Source: Arabidopsis thaliana (taxonomy: Eukaryota > Streptophyta > Magnoliopsida > Brassicales > Brassicaceae). Taken from it: DNA of 64,000 nt. Below, piece by piece: positions 13,432 to 23,589 of this stretch. Position 1 is the stretch's first letter. The number at the start of each line of letters is the position of its first letter. The notes beneath the pieces are model-generated. The model was not told where the DNA came from, did no database searches, and saw only the letters and a list, made by a program, of their open reading frames with translations. The translations under genes were made by a program, and so were the position numbers. The stretch lies in assembly GCF_000001735.4 (NCBI RefSeq), contig NC_003075.7, positions 16,307,001 to 16,371,000 of the forward strand, in the 5' to 3' direction.

Positions 13432-16077
13432 ATGGAGCCATACAATGATGTTTACCATGGTATGTTTATTTATCTCTTTCAAAGCATGGAGAGATTTATT
13501 TCATTTCTAGCCCCCTGCATAGGTTAAACCAAGCTATGTTACCAAACAAATTTCTTAGGAATAGGTTTAGGCTTCAGCCTTCAGGGTAAAAAGTTTCTTG
13601 GCTCTTGATTCTGAGATTTTTGGAATTTGAAAGTTTAATCATTTCCTACACTTGTTGTAATGTGCAACGACTACTGTGGTTTTGGATATTTTTCTGTCAG
13701 TTCATAGTTTGTGATCATTTTGCGTTGGGCCAGAAATGCAAATTACAGTTAATTGTGGTTTGGTTTACATGGTTTTGAAATTGAAATTGATTTCGGTTTG
13801 GTTTACTTTGGTTTTGAAATTAAAATTGAATTTCGTTCGGTTAACAATTGGTTTTGAGAAAGAAAAAAAAAACTAAAAGAATCACGCGATGGAGAATTTG
13901 GAGAGATATGCGTCGATAAAAATTGGCATGAATTGGAAAGGGGTTTACCCACAGAATCGCCCTCACTCGCTCAACGCGCTCTTTCTGCGAGTGGGTACGA
14001 AATAGAGCCTTCTGATTGGCTTAAAAACTAAAAAAAAAGTGCAATAGTATAGTTGTTGCTAGCTATGTTATTATTTGCTTTTCGTCTTCTTCTCTAATTT
14101 TACGCAAAAACTAGATTCACGCTTTTAGATTTGGACTGGTGAGTGCTAAAATATGTATAAACCTTAATCATTGCTAATCTCTTCTTTGTTCTGGTATAAA
14201 TTTTTTGGTTGTCCTACTCTGTTTTTACTTTGTTGCCGAGTAATTTTACTAAATCTAGTAAAGCTAAGCTCGTTTGTCATGTTTAATTTGGAGCACTAAA
14301 TTGTTCTTCTTCCTCCAGTGGATGTGAATTTTATGTTTGTTCTTTATTTTCATTGTGTTGACTTGTCAGTTTTAGTGGAATGAACAAAATGAGAGTGAAA
14401 CTGAGACTAGTCGTCCTCTGTTTCTTTCAGATAAAGAGCAACCACATATACCACATTGCAAAGACTCTGTGCATGAAAAGGTTTTGTTTTCTATTCATTT
14501 TCATGTCTTTAACTCTTTGGTGTATATTAACTAAAGGAAGGAGATGGATAGTTGGATACTTAATAATACTTTATTTGTCCTGTGACACATTTTGTATCAG
14601 TTTTTTTTATTTCGTCACCTTTTTTTTTCAAACTAAGTCTAGTTGATGTTACTTCATCCCATCCCTCTGAGCTGATCTCAAACTCGAGTCCTCTTAAGTG
14701 ATGCATTCACAGAAAGAAAAAGCATATCAAGCATAGTGATCTGAAATTCAACACTTTTAGTTAACTTTACTAAACCATTTGATTGCCAAAGTATATGCTT
14801 CATAGTATTATCTAATGATGATATGAATATCTATTTGTGGCAGTAAATTTCAGAAACTTAACGAGCTGGTCCAAGATCTAAGGAGGCAGTTGCCGCAATG
14901 CAGAAATGAAAATCAGGTTGAGTTGACGAAGCTAGAAACTGAGCTTGATCAGCTGCTGTTAAGAGGTGTTCAGTCCATTTTTACAGGTACATTGTTTTCT
15001 CCTAGTACATGTGGTTGATTTCTTCTAACATATTAAAACTACTGTAAAGTGACTCATGATTGAAAGCATTCATCGACTTAACAGTTACTATTGATAAATT
15101 TTGGGATTACCTATTAATTTAGGTTTTAGATATGGTGGATGGCTAGAATCAATTTGATGCAGTAGGAGATATTGGATATGAATCTCATTGTTAGATGATC
15201 AGCTGCTACATTCATCATGTTTCACGAGTGCTTTGCTTGCTGTCTCGACCCTCGACCCTTTACTTTAGAGATTTCAATAGATCAGAAGAGAGTTAAGAGG
15301 TAGTTGACAACTTTTATAAGCTAGCCAGAGATATAATCAAGGCAAGTACCTATTTGCTTGAAGTTAAAAGGTTTCACTCTAGTTGATCATGAGTATTCTG
15401 AATTAGATCTTGGTGTGTGTGCAGGTTGATGCGTTCAACAGAGGATATCATCTTTGGAACAAATTAGAGCTCATGGTAAAATCTTCATTTTTTGGTTATG
15501 GATCATCAACTATATGTTTGGTTTTTTTTTGTAAGTGTGTAGCATTACAAAGGTGCCCAATTAGCCGATCACATATAAGCCATATATAGCTGCTTCTTTC
15601 TGTGATTGGTCAGTATGTCACCAATATAAGTATCTTGTTGGTAGCCTTTTCTGAATGTGTGCAAATTTGCGTTCTCTTTTCTTAGCTATTAACTGTACAC
15701 AGTACACATTAAAGTACTCATTTTTACTCTCATTATGAGCCACATTCTCTTCAGCTAGTAAGTAGTTCCGAAGAATTTGTTTCTCTATATAACATCACAA
15801 CATTATTTTGATATTTGGAAACTCTCTATAGGTGGACACGTTAGTCAGCCATATTGTTCTATATGTGGGTGGCGGTAATGCCCACCTAGATGTTTTGTTG
15901 GTGGCTTCTTTCACGAAAGTAGATTTCTGCTTTCACTTCCTAGCTACCAACTACATTTTTGATTCTAAAGTTTTTGATGGAGAAATATCTTACCAATCAG
16001 AGAAGAATCTCAAAATCGCCGGTGTGAATTTTGATAGAGAAATAGAGAGACGAGTCTATTTCTCTAGTAGTTAGTGG
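13432..16077 (+). pseudogene. Unidentified coiled-coil gene fragments
   Basis: Several pieces look like exons with good splice borders. 13432-13460 is a short start exon, M-E-P-Y-N-D-V-Y-H. 14844-14986 encodes a heptad-rich K-F-Q-K-L-N-E-L-V-Q-D-L segment followed by QVELTKLETELDQLLLRG. A piece ending near 15342 encodes DNFYKLARDIIK. 15425-15475 encodes VDAFNRGYHLWNKLELM. From 15832 there is VDTLVSHIVLYVGGGN, open to 16074. The pieces cannot all be joined in one frame and the exon near 15200-15342 contains stops, so the gene is probably broken. I do not recognise the family. The helix-rich, charged composition suggests a coiled-coil protein. Blocks around 14104-14330 look like a 5'UTR exon and intron, and are repeated at 18241-18480. 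Confidence 0.35.
13585..14330 (+). repeat. Duplicated non-coding blocks, left copy (order A-B)
   Basis: Block A (about 13585-14064, best conserved 13872-14064) matches about 18502-18941. Its core runs from CTAAAAGA-TCACGCGATGGAG through TTTACCCACAGAATCGCC to GTTGTTGCTAGCT, with only a few differences over about 190 bp. Block B (about 14104-14330) matches about 18241-18480, from AACTAGATTCA-GCTTTTAGATTT to TTGTTCTTCTTCCTC. In this copy A precedes B. Confidence 0.8.
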
Positions 16078-16201
16078 AGTTAGTGGCGGTGTTGAGGTAA
16101 CAACATCAAATGGTCTATAATGGCAAAAAGATGACACTATTATTCCCAAGTTTAAGAATCAAACCCAATGAATCACAACCAAAAAGGAACCAAACACTTA
16201 A

Positions 16202-16368
16202 TCACTTGGTAAGCCAAGGGTATACGTCAGGCGATGAAGGAAGCCTCGCTGTTAAAACCTCAACACCAGTCTCAGTTACCAATAGGGTATGCTCAAACTG
16301 AGCGCTGCGTTTTCCATCTGCGGTAACTGCAGTCCATCCATCAGGCCATGTTCGATCCCTCCATCCCC
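16202..16368 (-). pseudogene. Last exon of a methionine aminopeptidase 1 gene (fragment)
   Basis: On the minus strand, after an acceptor-like GATAG at 16372-16369, the frame reads [19 protein letters not shown] and then [20 protein letters not shown], ending [15 protein letters not shown] and a stop at 16204-16202. This is the C-terminal part of type 1 methionine aminopeptidase, including the metal-ligand glutamate in SAQFEHT. The upstream exons with the other metal ligands are missing, so no enzyme is made. The copy has no internal stop and is well conserved. From memory, Arabidopsis MAP1A (AT2G45240) lies close to a DUF641 gene (AT2G45260) on chromosome 2, the same pairing seen here. Confidence 0.8.
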
Positions 16369-16475
16369 CTATCATGACAATGCCCTTATGGTTGTAAATA
16401 GATAACTCAAGTATGGAGTAACAAATTTAAACATTTAACGAATGCAGTTTAAGGACATTTAACATTGAACTCAAC

Positions 16476-16570
16476 CAGTGGCGGATCCAGAAATTTTTTT
16501 TGTAGGGGGCGGCAATATATTTATATTTTATGTCTTGATTCTACTCGGTCAAGTTTAAATGATGTTATGT
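16476..16570. mobile_element. Possible transposon terminal sequence beside the TLDc gene break
   Basis: CCAGTGGCGGATCCAGAAA followed by a T run and GTAGGGGGCGGC near 16478-16520 resembles the CAGTGGCGGAxCCAG start common at the ends of plant hAT-like elements. It lies about 70-100 bp beyond the point where the TLDc gene is cut off. I could not find the matching opposite end or a target-site duplication, so this may be a solo remnant or chance. Confidence 0.25.
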
Positions 16571-16586
16571 TACAGTTGAGAAACAC

Positions 16587-17995
16587 TCACGATGTGTGTC
16601 CGAGGAATGTGTTGAAGCTTTGACCGTGTAAGGAACTGCGATACAACAGCTTCCACTCTACAAGCTCGTGGTGAGGAAGAGCTCCTCCAATATGCCAAGC
16701 GTATTCCTTCTTTAATAGTAGCCTATCTGAACTCACACTATCTTCATATAGCAGATCCGGGACTTGATATCCAGGTCTCACTATATAACAAGGTTCAGAG
16801 GATATAAAAAAGTGAAAAAAGGAAAATTTTGACCAGTTTTGTCAACAAGATATGAGTTAAAGACGAGAGAAGACAAAGAATCAACCTGGACCCGGGGGAA
16901 TAAGCAAGCTGCCGAGGAACTTTCTGATAGTTGGAACGAGTGGGCACCAGCTTCTGAAGTCTTCAAAAGACATTCCTTTTTCAGAACCATCATCAGATTT
17001 TGAGAAAGTAGCGGCATCGAGTAGCGCATCTACCATCTCCTTGTAATCACTTGATTCCGCATCAGAACTCTCAGTGGAGAACACACTCTTCAAAATCACC
17101 ACCAGGAACGACTCTAAATCAGACCTGAAGACATACTAGAATGTGTCACATTCAGAGAATAACCCCATCTAATCTAACAATCTCAATTCATTTTCTATCC
17201 AAATATGTTAAGTGGATCAAGAGACCAGTAATGGACATACAACAAAACAGGTAATGAAACTTGGATAACAGAAGCAACTTGAAGCCACAAGATGGATACC
17301 TTCTCAAGACCCCATTGCCATTAACATCCAAAGTCTGGTAAATAAACTCAGCAATCTCATCATCAGTTCCTTTCTCGTATGTTGCCTAAAAAGCAACAGG
17401 AATTGAGTTGAACACAATCGAATCTCTCAAATTCTATATCGAGTCCTAGAACTGCTAATCCTATTGAACTCTGCATTTTAAGATCTTCAAAAGCTCAGAA
17501 GAAGAAACCAAATGATTAAGAGGATAAAAAGACTTGAGTATACCTTAGCAATAACAAGATCTTCAAAAGTCATTTTATCATCTTTCCTGTGTTGAGTAAC
17601 CATATCAAAGATCCTTTCTCCTAAAGAACCACTCAGACCAAAATACTCCTGTGAAAATCGAAATCCGACACACATCGTGTAAGGCTTAATTCAAAATTAT
17701 CAACCACAAAAACCAGATGACAACAGAACACAATTTTTTTTTTGTCAAAACCTGGAAAACAGGGTACGAGACGTATTGGTCATTGCTCTGAGACTTGGAA
17801 GCGAGGGAAAAAAAGAGAGATTTGAGATCAGCGAGCTTCTTCTGAGTAAAAGCTCTGCAATAAAACACAAACACACAATTGATAAGATCGATTTTCAATT
17901 TAGAAATTAGAGAGTGAAAGTGAGATTGGTTCCGATGAAGACCTGGAAGCAGAAGTGAAGCAATGATCAACAGAAGACGAATTCGAATTTCCCTT
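16587..17995 (-). pseudogene. Truncated EF-hand/TLDc-domain gene
   Basis: Six exons on the minus strand: from 17995 down to 17943, 17752-17854, 17544-17648, 17300-17385, 16886-17124 and 16587-16780. The product reads G-N-S-N-S-S-S-V-D-H at the start, has an EF-hand-like loop D-V-N-G-N-G-V-L (exon 4), and enters a TLDc domain (LLYRSSLHGQSFNTFLG). It stops at TGA 16589-16587, about 60 residues into the TLDc domain. Family members go on for roughly 150-200 residues more. The codon where the family has its initiator Met (17995-17993) reads AAG, and no in-frame ATG lies before the upstream stop. The remaining exons have intact splice sites and no internal stop, so decay is recent or a shortened product starts elsewhere. 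Corresponds to the locus annotated as an EF-hand family protein (AT4G34070). Confidence 0.75.
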
Positions 17996-18240
17996 TTTCG
18001 CCGGGTTTTTTTCTCCCCTCAGTTCTCCGGCAGGTTTCGTCGTCTCTGTTCTTCTATTATTTTTGATTGATCTTCCACTTCTTCAAAATTACAACTTCAA
18101 CCCCTTAAAATCGAAATATTCTTAATGTACTCCATTACTTTTAATGCGTTGATCTCGAAGCAGCAGAGTAAAATATAAAAGTTGTGAGTTGAAATCACAC
18201 AAAGAACAGAAAATAAAGGGGGGCAAACACGAAGAGCTCA

Positions 18241-18941
18241 CAACTAGATTCATGCTTTTAGATTTCCACTGGTGAGTCTAATCTGTTTAATTATTGCAAT
18301 TCGTTCTTGTTCTTGTCGAATATACAGTTCTGTTTTAGTATCTTTTTTTATGTGTTCATGTCTGTTTTGACTTTGTTGCCGAGAAATTTTACTGAAACTA
18401 GTAAAGCTAAGCTCTCTGAATCGTTTTTCATGTTTAATTGAAGCAGTAGATTGTTCTTCTTCCTCTATTGGATGCCATGGAAGTAGAAATCTTCAGGATT
18501 CTTCTTGGCTTTGATTCTGAGATTTTGCAATTTGAAAGTTTAATCAAAGGCTACTGTGATTTTTTTGGATATTTTTCTATGATTTATGATTTTGAGTTGT
18601 GGTGTTTTCTCTTTTTTCCGTTGTTGAGATGTTGATAAATTTTCTGTCCAGAATTGTTGCCTCACACTATTTGCTGATTCGGTTTGGTTTGTATTGGTTT
18701 TGAAATTAAAACTGATTTCGGTTCGGTTTCATTGGTTTTGTTGAAAATAACTAAAAGAGTCACGCGATGGAGAATTTGGAGAGATGTGCGTCGATTAAAA
18801 AAGTCATGAATTGGAAAGGGGTTTACCCACAGAATCGCCCTCACTCGCTCAACGCGCTCTTTCTGCGAGTGGGTACGAAATATAGCCTTCTGATTGGCTT
18901 AAAAACTCAAAAAAAGTGCAATAGTATACTTGTTGCTAGCT
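18241..18941 (+). repeat. Duplicated non-coding blocks, right copy (order B-A)
   Basis: Block B (about 18241-18480) precedes block A (about 18502-18941; best conserved 18751-18941). Both match 13585-14330 in the same orientation but in the opposite order. That is what remains if a tandem A-B-A-B array was split by other sequence. Block A has a short ORF from ATG 18767, but the two copies differ in frame, so it is not a conserved protein. Confidence 0.8.
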
Positions 18942-19622
18942 CTTATTATTTGATAAAGTTTTGTACTTGCATCTTTTTTTTCAGTCACCGAAAGTTGGAA
19001 TTTCCTTTGTGATAAGATCTAAACAAATATCAAAGTCTACAAATGCTGGATTAAGCAAGTTAAAGCCTTTGTGATTCCCTTGTATTTTCAACAACCTCGT
19101 CTTCAAAACTTTATCCAAAGACATATGTGGATAGCCATAGCAAGCCACAGTTACATTATACAGGAAAGGTACCACCTTAAGGCTCTGCATTCCAAAGAAA
19201 ATGTCATAGTCACTTTGTTTGATATGTTTGTTCTGTGGATTGTTAACATTGGTTTATGCTTGAGTGAGGTCCCAGACAGGAAATCAAACTCACATTATGC
19301 ATGTAGCTAGTGTCGTTCTGTTGACCCTATAAAGCCTTTACTTTTACTGTAGTTAGCTTATAGTTGCATTCTTTAGGTTAGTTCTCTGCTTTACACACTT
19401 TGCAACCTAGTAGAACTTTTCTCTTATGACACCCATGGTCAATACATTGGTTGACAATAATGAAAGTGGAGCTGCTATAACATCTTTTCTTTTTATCAAG
19501 TGATTTTATGTTCGGTAATAGCTTACTGTTTCATTAACTCTGACAAACTGTTTATTATTGCACTGTCTGAACACTTAAAGATGAACAACGGACCATAATT
19601 TCACTTTCACATATATCTGCAG

Positions 19623-19730
19623 AACCTCATTGACCTGGCAGGTTCTGAAAGCTCAAAGGCTGAAACCAGTGGTTTAAGGCGCAAGGAAAGGTCTTATATA
19701 AATAAAGCTTTGCTGACTTTAGGGACTATG
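19623..19730 (+). pseudogene. Kinesin motor-domain exon fragment
   Basis: After an acceptor CTGCAG ending at 19622 the frame encodes N-L-I-D-L-A-G-S-E-S-S-K-A-E-T, then SGLRRKERSYINKALLTLGT. This is the switch II region of kinesins (DLAGSE) with the following INKSLLTLG helix, most like the plant CENP-E-like kinesin-7 group. After 19730 similarity ends and stops appear. No other motor exon was found in the flanking kilobase, so this is an isolated, captured or residual exon. Confidence 0.8.
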
Positions 19731-19951
19731 AGTTCTTGGTTATCATTGTTTTCCCCCAAGCGACAATAGTTTTTCGAATTTAAGAACCTTTTTTGCAAGT
19801 TGGATCGTTCTTTTGCAAATTTGTAGGTACTTGTTATAGTATTTGATACTCTTATTTACTTTCTGTTGGTGACATGCATAATGCTGATTTCACTGTCTCT
19901 TATATTTTTATGATCCAAACATGAAACACATACATAATCCATCCTCAACCA

Positions 19952-21043
19952 ATGGAAGAGTCTATCAATCAAAATCCTGAAGCTATGGAAGCACTTATCT
20001 CCAATCTCTTTGGAAACATCTCGTCTTTGAAATCTGCTTATATCGAGCTTCAAAGTGCTCATACTCCTTACGATCCCGAGAAGATTCAGGCAGCGGACAA
20101 AGTTGTCATTTCTGAACTCAAGAATCTTTCCGAAATGAAGCATTTTTACAGAGAGAATAACCCCAAGCCTGTATGTGTCTCTCCACAAGACTCTCGTTTA
20201 GCTGCAGAGATTCAAGAGCAGCAGAGTTTGTTGAAGACTTATGAGGTCATGGTGAAGAAGTTTCAGTCTGAGATTCAGAACAAGGATTCCGAGATCACGC
20301 AGATGCTGCAGAAGATTGAGGAAGCAAACCAGAAACGGCTTAAGCTTGAGAAGAATCTTAAGTTAAGAGGAATGTCTACAAACCAAGGTTCTGGTGGAGA
20401 TGGAAATTTACAGTTTCCTGACTTGACTACTGAACTCTTTGTATCTACTTACGAAGCTGCTGCTAAAGTTGTGCATGATTTCTCCAAGCCGCTAATCAAC
20501 ATGATGAAAGCAGCAGGATGGGATCTTGATACTGCAGCCAATTCTATTGAGCCTGATGTTGTTTACGCCAAGAGGCCTCACAAGGAATATGCATTTGAAT
20601 CATACATATGCCAAAGGATGTTCAGTGGGTTTCAGCAGAAGAACTTCTCAGTAAACTCAGAGAGTGCTACGGTTATGGCCGATGATGACACAGACACCTT
20701 TTTCCGCCAGTTTCTTGCTCTCAAGGACATGGATCCACTAGATGCTCTAGGTACAAACCCTGATTCCAACTTTGGTATATTCTGCAGGAGCAAGTAGCTC
20801 CTCTTAGTCCACCCAAAGATGGAAGCTTCTTTCTTTGGAAATCTAGACCAGCGTGACTACGTGACAGGAGGTGGCCACCCGAGGACTGCATTTTACCAGG
20901 CCTTCTTAAAACTTGCAAAGTCGATATGGATCTTGCACAAGCTTGCTTACTCTTTTGATCCAGCTGCAAAGATCTTCCAAGTGAAAAAGGGTAGTGAGTT
21001 CTCTGATTCATACATGGAAAGTGTTGTGAAGAACATACATTAA
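19952..21043 (+). pseudogene. DUF641/GIL1-like gene body, interrupted by a stop and lacking its tail
   Basis: An intronless frame from ATG 19952 runs to TAG at 20795-20797 (281 residues) and continues in the same frame to 21043 without another stop, ending SYMESVVKNI-H. It has the DUF641 N-terminal helix (AMEALISNLFGNISSLKSAY), a coiled coil (about 80-140), the middle segment (LTTELFVSTYEAA) and, beyond the TAG, FFGNLDQRDYVTGGGHPRTA. Where relatives read CRSK-Y-LLLVHPK this copy has TAG in place of the Tyr codon. The final 40 or so residues are absent but are found at 12412-12537. The N-terminus also seems about 60-70 residues short of relatives. GIL1 relatives act in light-dependent gravitropism. 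The locus corresponds to AT4G34080, usually annotated as the short 5' ORF. I judge it a recent pseudogene or a truncated gene. Confidence 0.8.
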
Positions 21044-21050
21044 TATGGAT

Positions 21051-23110
21051 TCAATCTGTGTACAAAACGAAATTAGAGATATGGTGTAATCCAGCTTCCT
21101 CATAACATTTAGCAATATGGTTTAAAGATTCGGACCAAGTTCCTTCGATAGAAGCCAAATCCAAGAGAAAAGCCGCAACATCCAACGCAACTTGGATTGG
21201 AGCTTTGCCTTTATGCAAATCTTCAAAACGACCTTCATCACTCACTTTTTCCCTTATGAATTCGATCTGCTCGTCTTCCCATTGTGCTATACTAGCAACC
21301 TCCTGCATGTTTTCAAGATACCATGACCATGAATATGTCTCTATGCTTTAAAACTCAGTACAACCGAAAAAGAAGAACAAAAAAACTTTTGTCATACCTC
21401 ATACGGACATCCTAATGTCCACCACGGTGATCTCAATGCTACCCTAGCCGCATCTTTTGCTTCTACATTCCGCCCTACCCTGCGAATAAGAATCTGAAGA
21501 TAAGTGGCTACATCTTTCTCTACGAAAATAAAATGGAGATATGTTTTAGGTATGTAAAGTTTACAAACTTCTGTAGTATGTTTGCATAATATACAAAAGG
21601 TCGTCCAAATCCTGGAAAGAGGTCTTTCTTTGTGTAAAATTCTCCTGTCACCATAGCTGAAACCTTCCATAGACAAAAAGAAGAAAATGTCCTGAAAAAG
21701 TGTCACAGAAGAGAGATTCATGATAATAGAATGTCATATCATATGCGTCAAATGTCTTACATGATCTCCTTCATCAAAATGCCGTAATACTTTCCGCTCC
21801 AACAAATCTGGAAACAGTCCAACCTAGACGATACAAAACAAAAGCAAATACTGTTTATTGTGGTGTACATAACCTTTTATCTATAAGTCATGAGTTTTTC
21901 AGTCTTGCCTTTTTCAAAACATAGACATCGAGATTGTCAATTTCAGATTCAGCAAAAGCACCCTTTTCGTAAAGTTTTTCACCTGCCTCTCCCGAAGCAC
22001 GATATAGTTCTGTCAACTCTTGTGCATCTTCTTCAACTAGAATCCGGTGAATGTATTCATCTACCTGAATATCAAAAAATGTAAGATTGTTTCTTGGTAA
22101 CACAAAAAAGACATAAATCCTCTTAAAAGGATAAGCTACGTATAAACAGAATGAGAAGTCTTTACATTTCTAGCTATAAGCCTGACTCCACTCCTCCAAA
22201 CTTCCACAACCGGCATATCCATTCTGTTCTCGAATACAAAAAAGTTAAAAACCAAGAATAACCCAACAACATATTTTTACTACTGCAAGAGTTACCAAGA
22301 AAGAGATCCAAATCTCTTACCCTGGTGGAGCAGTAGGCCATCTCAAAAGCGCAGTAACAGAGCCTACTTAGACAAAAAAAAAAACCAGAAAAACAAAACT
22401 AAAGACAAGCTCCTGGAAAAAGCTAATGGATTCTATCGAAAGTGTGGTCTTACCTGACGAATTCTTCGAAAGCGGAATAGCAAGAGGGATCAGTCCCTGC
22501 TTAGCTCCAGGAGATATGATTGTCTCACCTGCAGAAGATATATGAAGCAACTGAGACTTTAAGAACCATAAGTTTCCCTTTCTCCATTATTACAAATCCA
22601 GAATAAGTGATGAAAAGAAACGAATACATAAGTTTGGACATAAATGAGGAACAAAATTGAGCATTATTTTACCTCTTGTTTGAAGCACTTTGAGTAAGTG
22701 ATGAAGATGCATTGGAGGTTCAGTGGCAGCAACATCTTTGATAAATGATACATGCCCTACACAACAACGCTAATCTTAAGTCAATCCCAATGTGTCTCTT
22801 TGGAAGAATTATTACACATTCTTTTGTTAATTTGTTGTCTCCACCAAGAATAATCAAAAAGACAGTCATAGTCACTGCATTTTCCTACAAAAGATTGTTC
22901 TAAAATACTCAACAAAGATATAAGCTCAAGCATTTTCTCGATTTGAAAAGCCATCAAACAATCGACAATTACTATAATTCGACAATCACATGCAATTCTC
23001 ACAAACGGAGGAAAAACGAAATTACCAGAAGAGCAACAAGAGACTCTAGCTCTGAAATGGCGTATAGGGAGAGCAGTAGAGGGAGTTATGTGCATCGAAA
23101 TCGAACCCAT
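21051..23110 (-). CDS. Plastid-type protein of unknown function (ten exons)
   Basis: Minus strand from ATG 23110. Exons 23026-23110, 22673-22756, 22454-22528, 22321-22363, 22166-22223, 21909-22064, 21761-21823, 21565-21663, 21398-21517, 21051-21302 total 1035 nt, 344 residues. The borders of exons 8 and 9 are the least certain. The first 35 residues (MGSISMHITPSTALPIRHFR...) are Ser/Arg/Thr-rich with few acids, like a chloroplast transit peptide. The body contains WPTAPPGMDMPVVEVWRSGV, VGLFPDLLERKVLRHFDEGD, LIRRVGRNVEAKDAARVALRSPWW and a helical C-terminus (VALDVAAFLLDLASIEGTW). I know no enzymatic motif in it. It matches the locus annotated AT4G34090 (cyclin delta-3), a name the sequence does not justify. 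Intron 6 uses a GC donor. The stop lies only 7 bp from the end of the convergent DUF641 remnant. Confidence 0.85.
21824..21908 (-). other. GC-AG intron in the plastid-type gene (intron 6)
   Basis: On the minus strand the exon ends TTGAAAAAG and is followed by GCAAGACTG. The acceptor GTCTAG precedes GTTGGACTG. Joining gives VLKK-VGLFPDLL. Reading through the donor reaches a stop within eight codons and no GT is available nearby, so GC is the donor. It is the second clear GC-AG intron in the window. Confidence 0.75.
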
Positions 23111-23249
23111 GGCTTCTTCTTATCTCTCTATCTTTCTCTTCACTCTGCTTCCTCAACCTCACAGAATTTTCGTAATTCAGCAGTAGCAGCAAAAGATAGC
23201 CATTGATTTTGTTTCTGATTCAGCAAAAAAAAAAGAAAAAAAAATGAGA

Positions 23250-23279
23250 TGGGCTTAGTCTGTTACAATTTAAGGCCCA
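23250..23279. promoter_or_regulatory. Paired site II motifs in the bidirectional promoter
   Basis: TGGGCT at 23250-23255 and AGGCCCA at 23273-23279 lie in the 479-bp interval between the divergent ATGs at 23110 and 23590. Site II (TGGGCC/T) motifs bind TCP factors and are common in promoters of plastid and housekeeping genes. Use by one or both genes is inferred. Confidence 0.45.
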
Positions 23280-23589
23280 AACCCAACAAAGACTAAAGAC
23301 GCGTAACCGACAAAAACCGTCATTAAATGTGCAAGAGGGAAGGTCAATTTCGTCAACTACCGGTTTACAAGACCCGGTTAGGCCTACCATATAATCAATT
23401 TTCTCGGTGTCTTTGATTTTTTTTCCGATCTTTTTCTATTTTAATTCTCGAGGATAATAATTATTCGCGATAGACGACGCCTTTCCTCTTAGCTCGGCGT
23501 TATCAGACTCACCGAGTCGACTCGCTCCGCCGTTGCCGTCTCCGTTACCACCGTCTGCGCAATACGTAATTCATAGCCCGGATTTCTCT

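Noticed and set aside
18767-19012. 81-codon ORF in repeat block A (MENLERCASIKK…)
   Set aside because: The other copy (13890 on) carries indels and a stop in this frame; similarity is at DNA level only.
23533-23589. N-terminal extension of CER9 (…PSPLPPSAQYV)
   Set aside because: It would need a TTG start. The ATG at 23590 gives the family N-terminus, so the upstream part is open leader.
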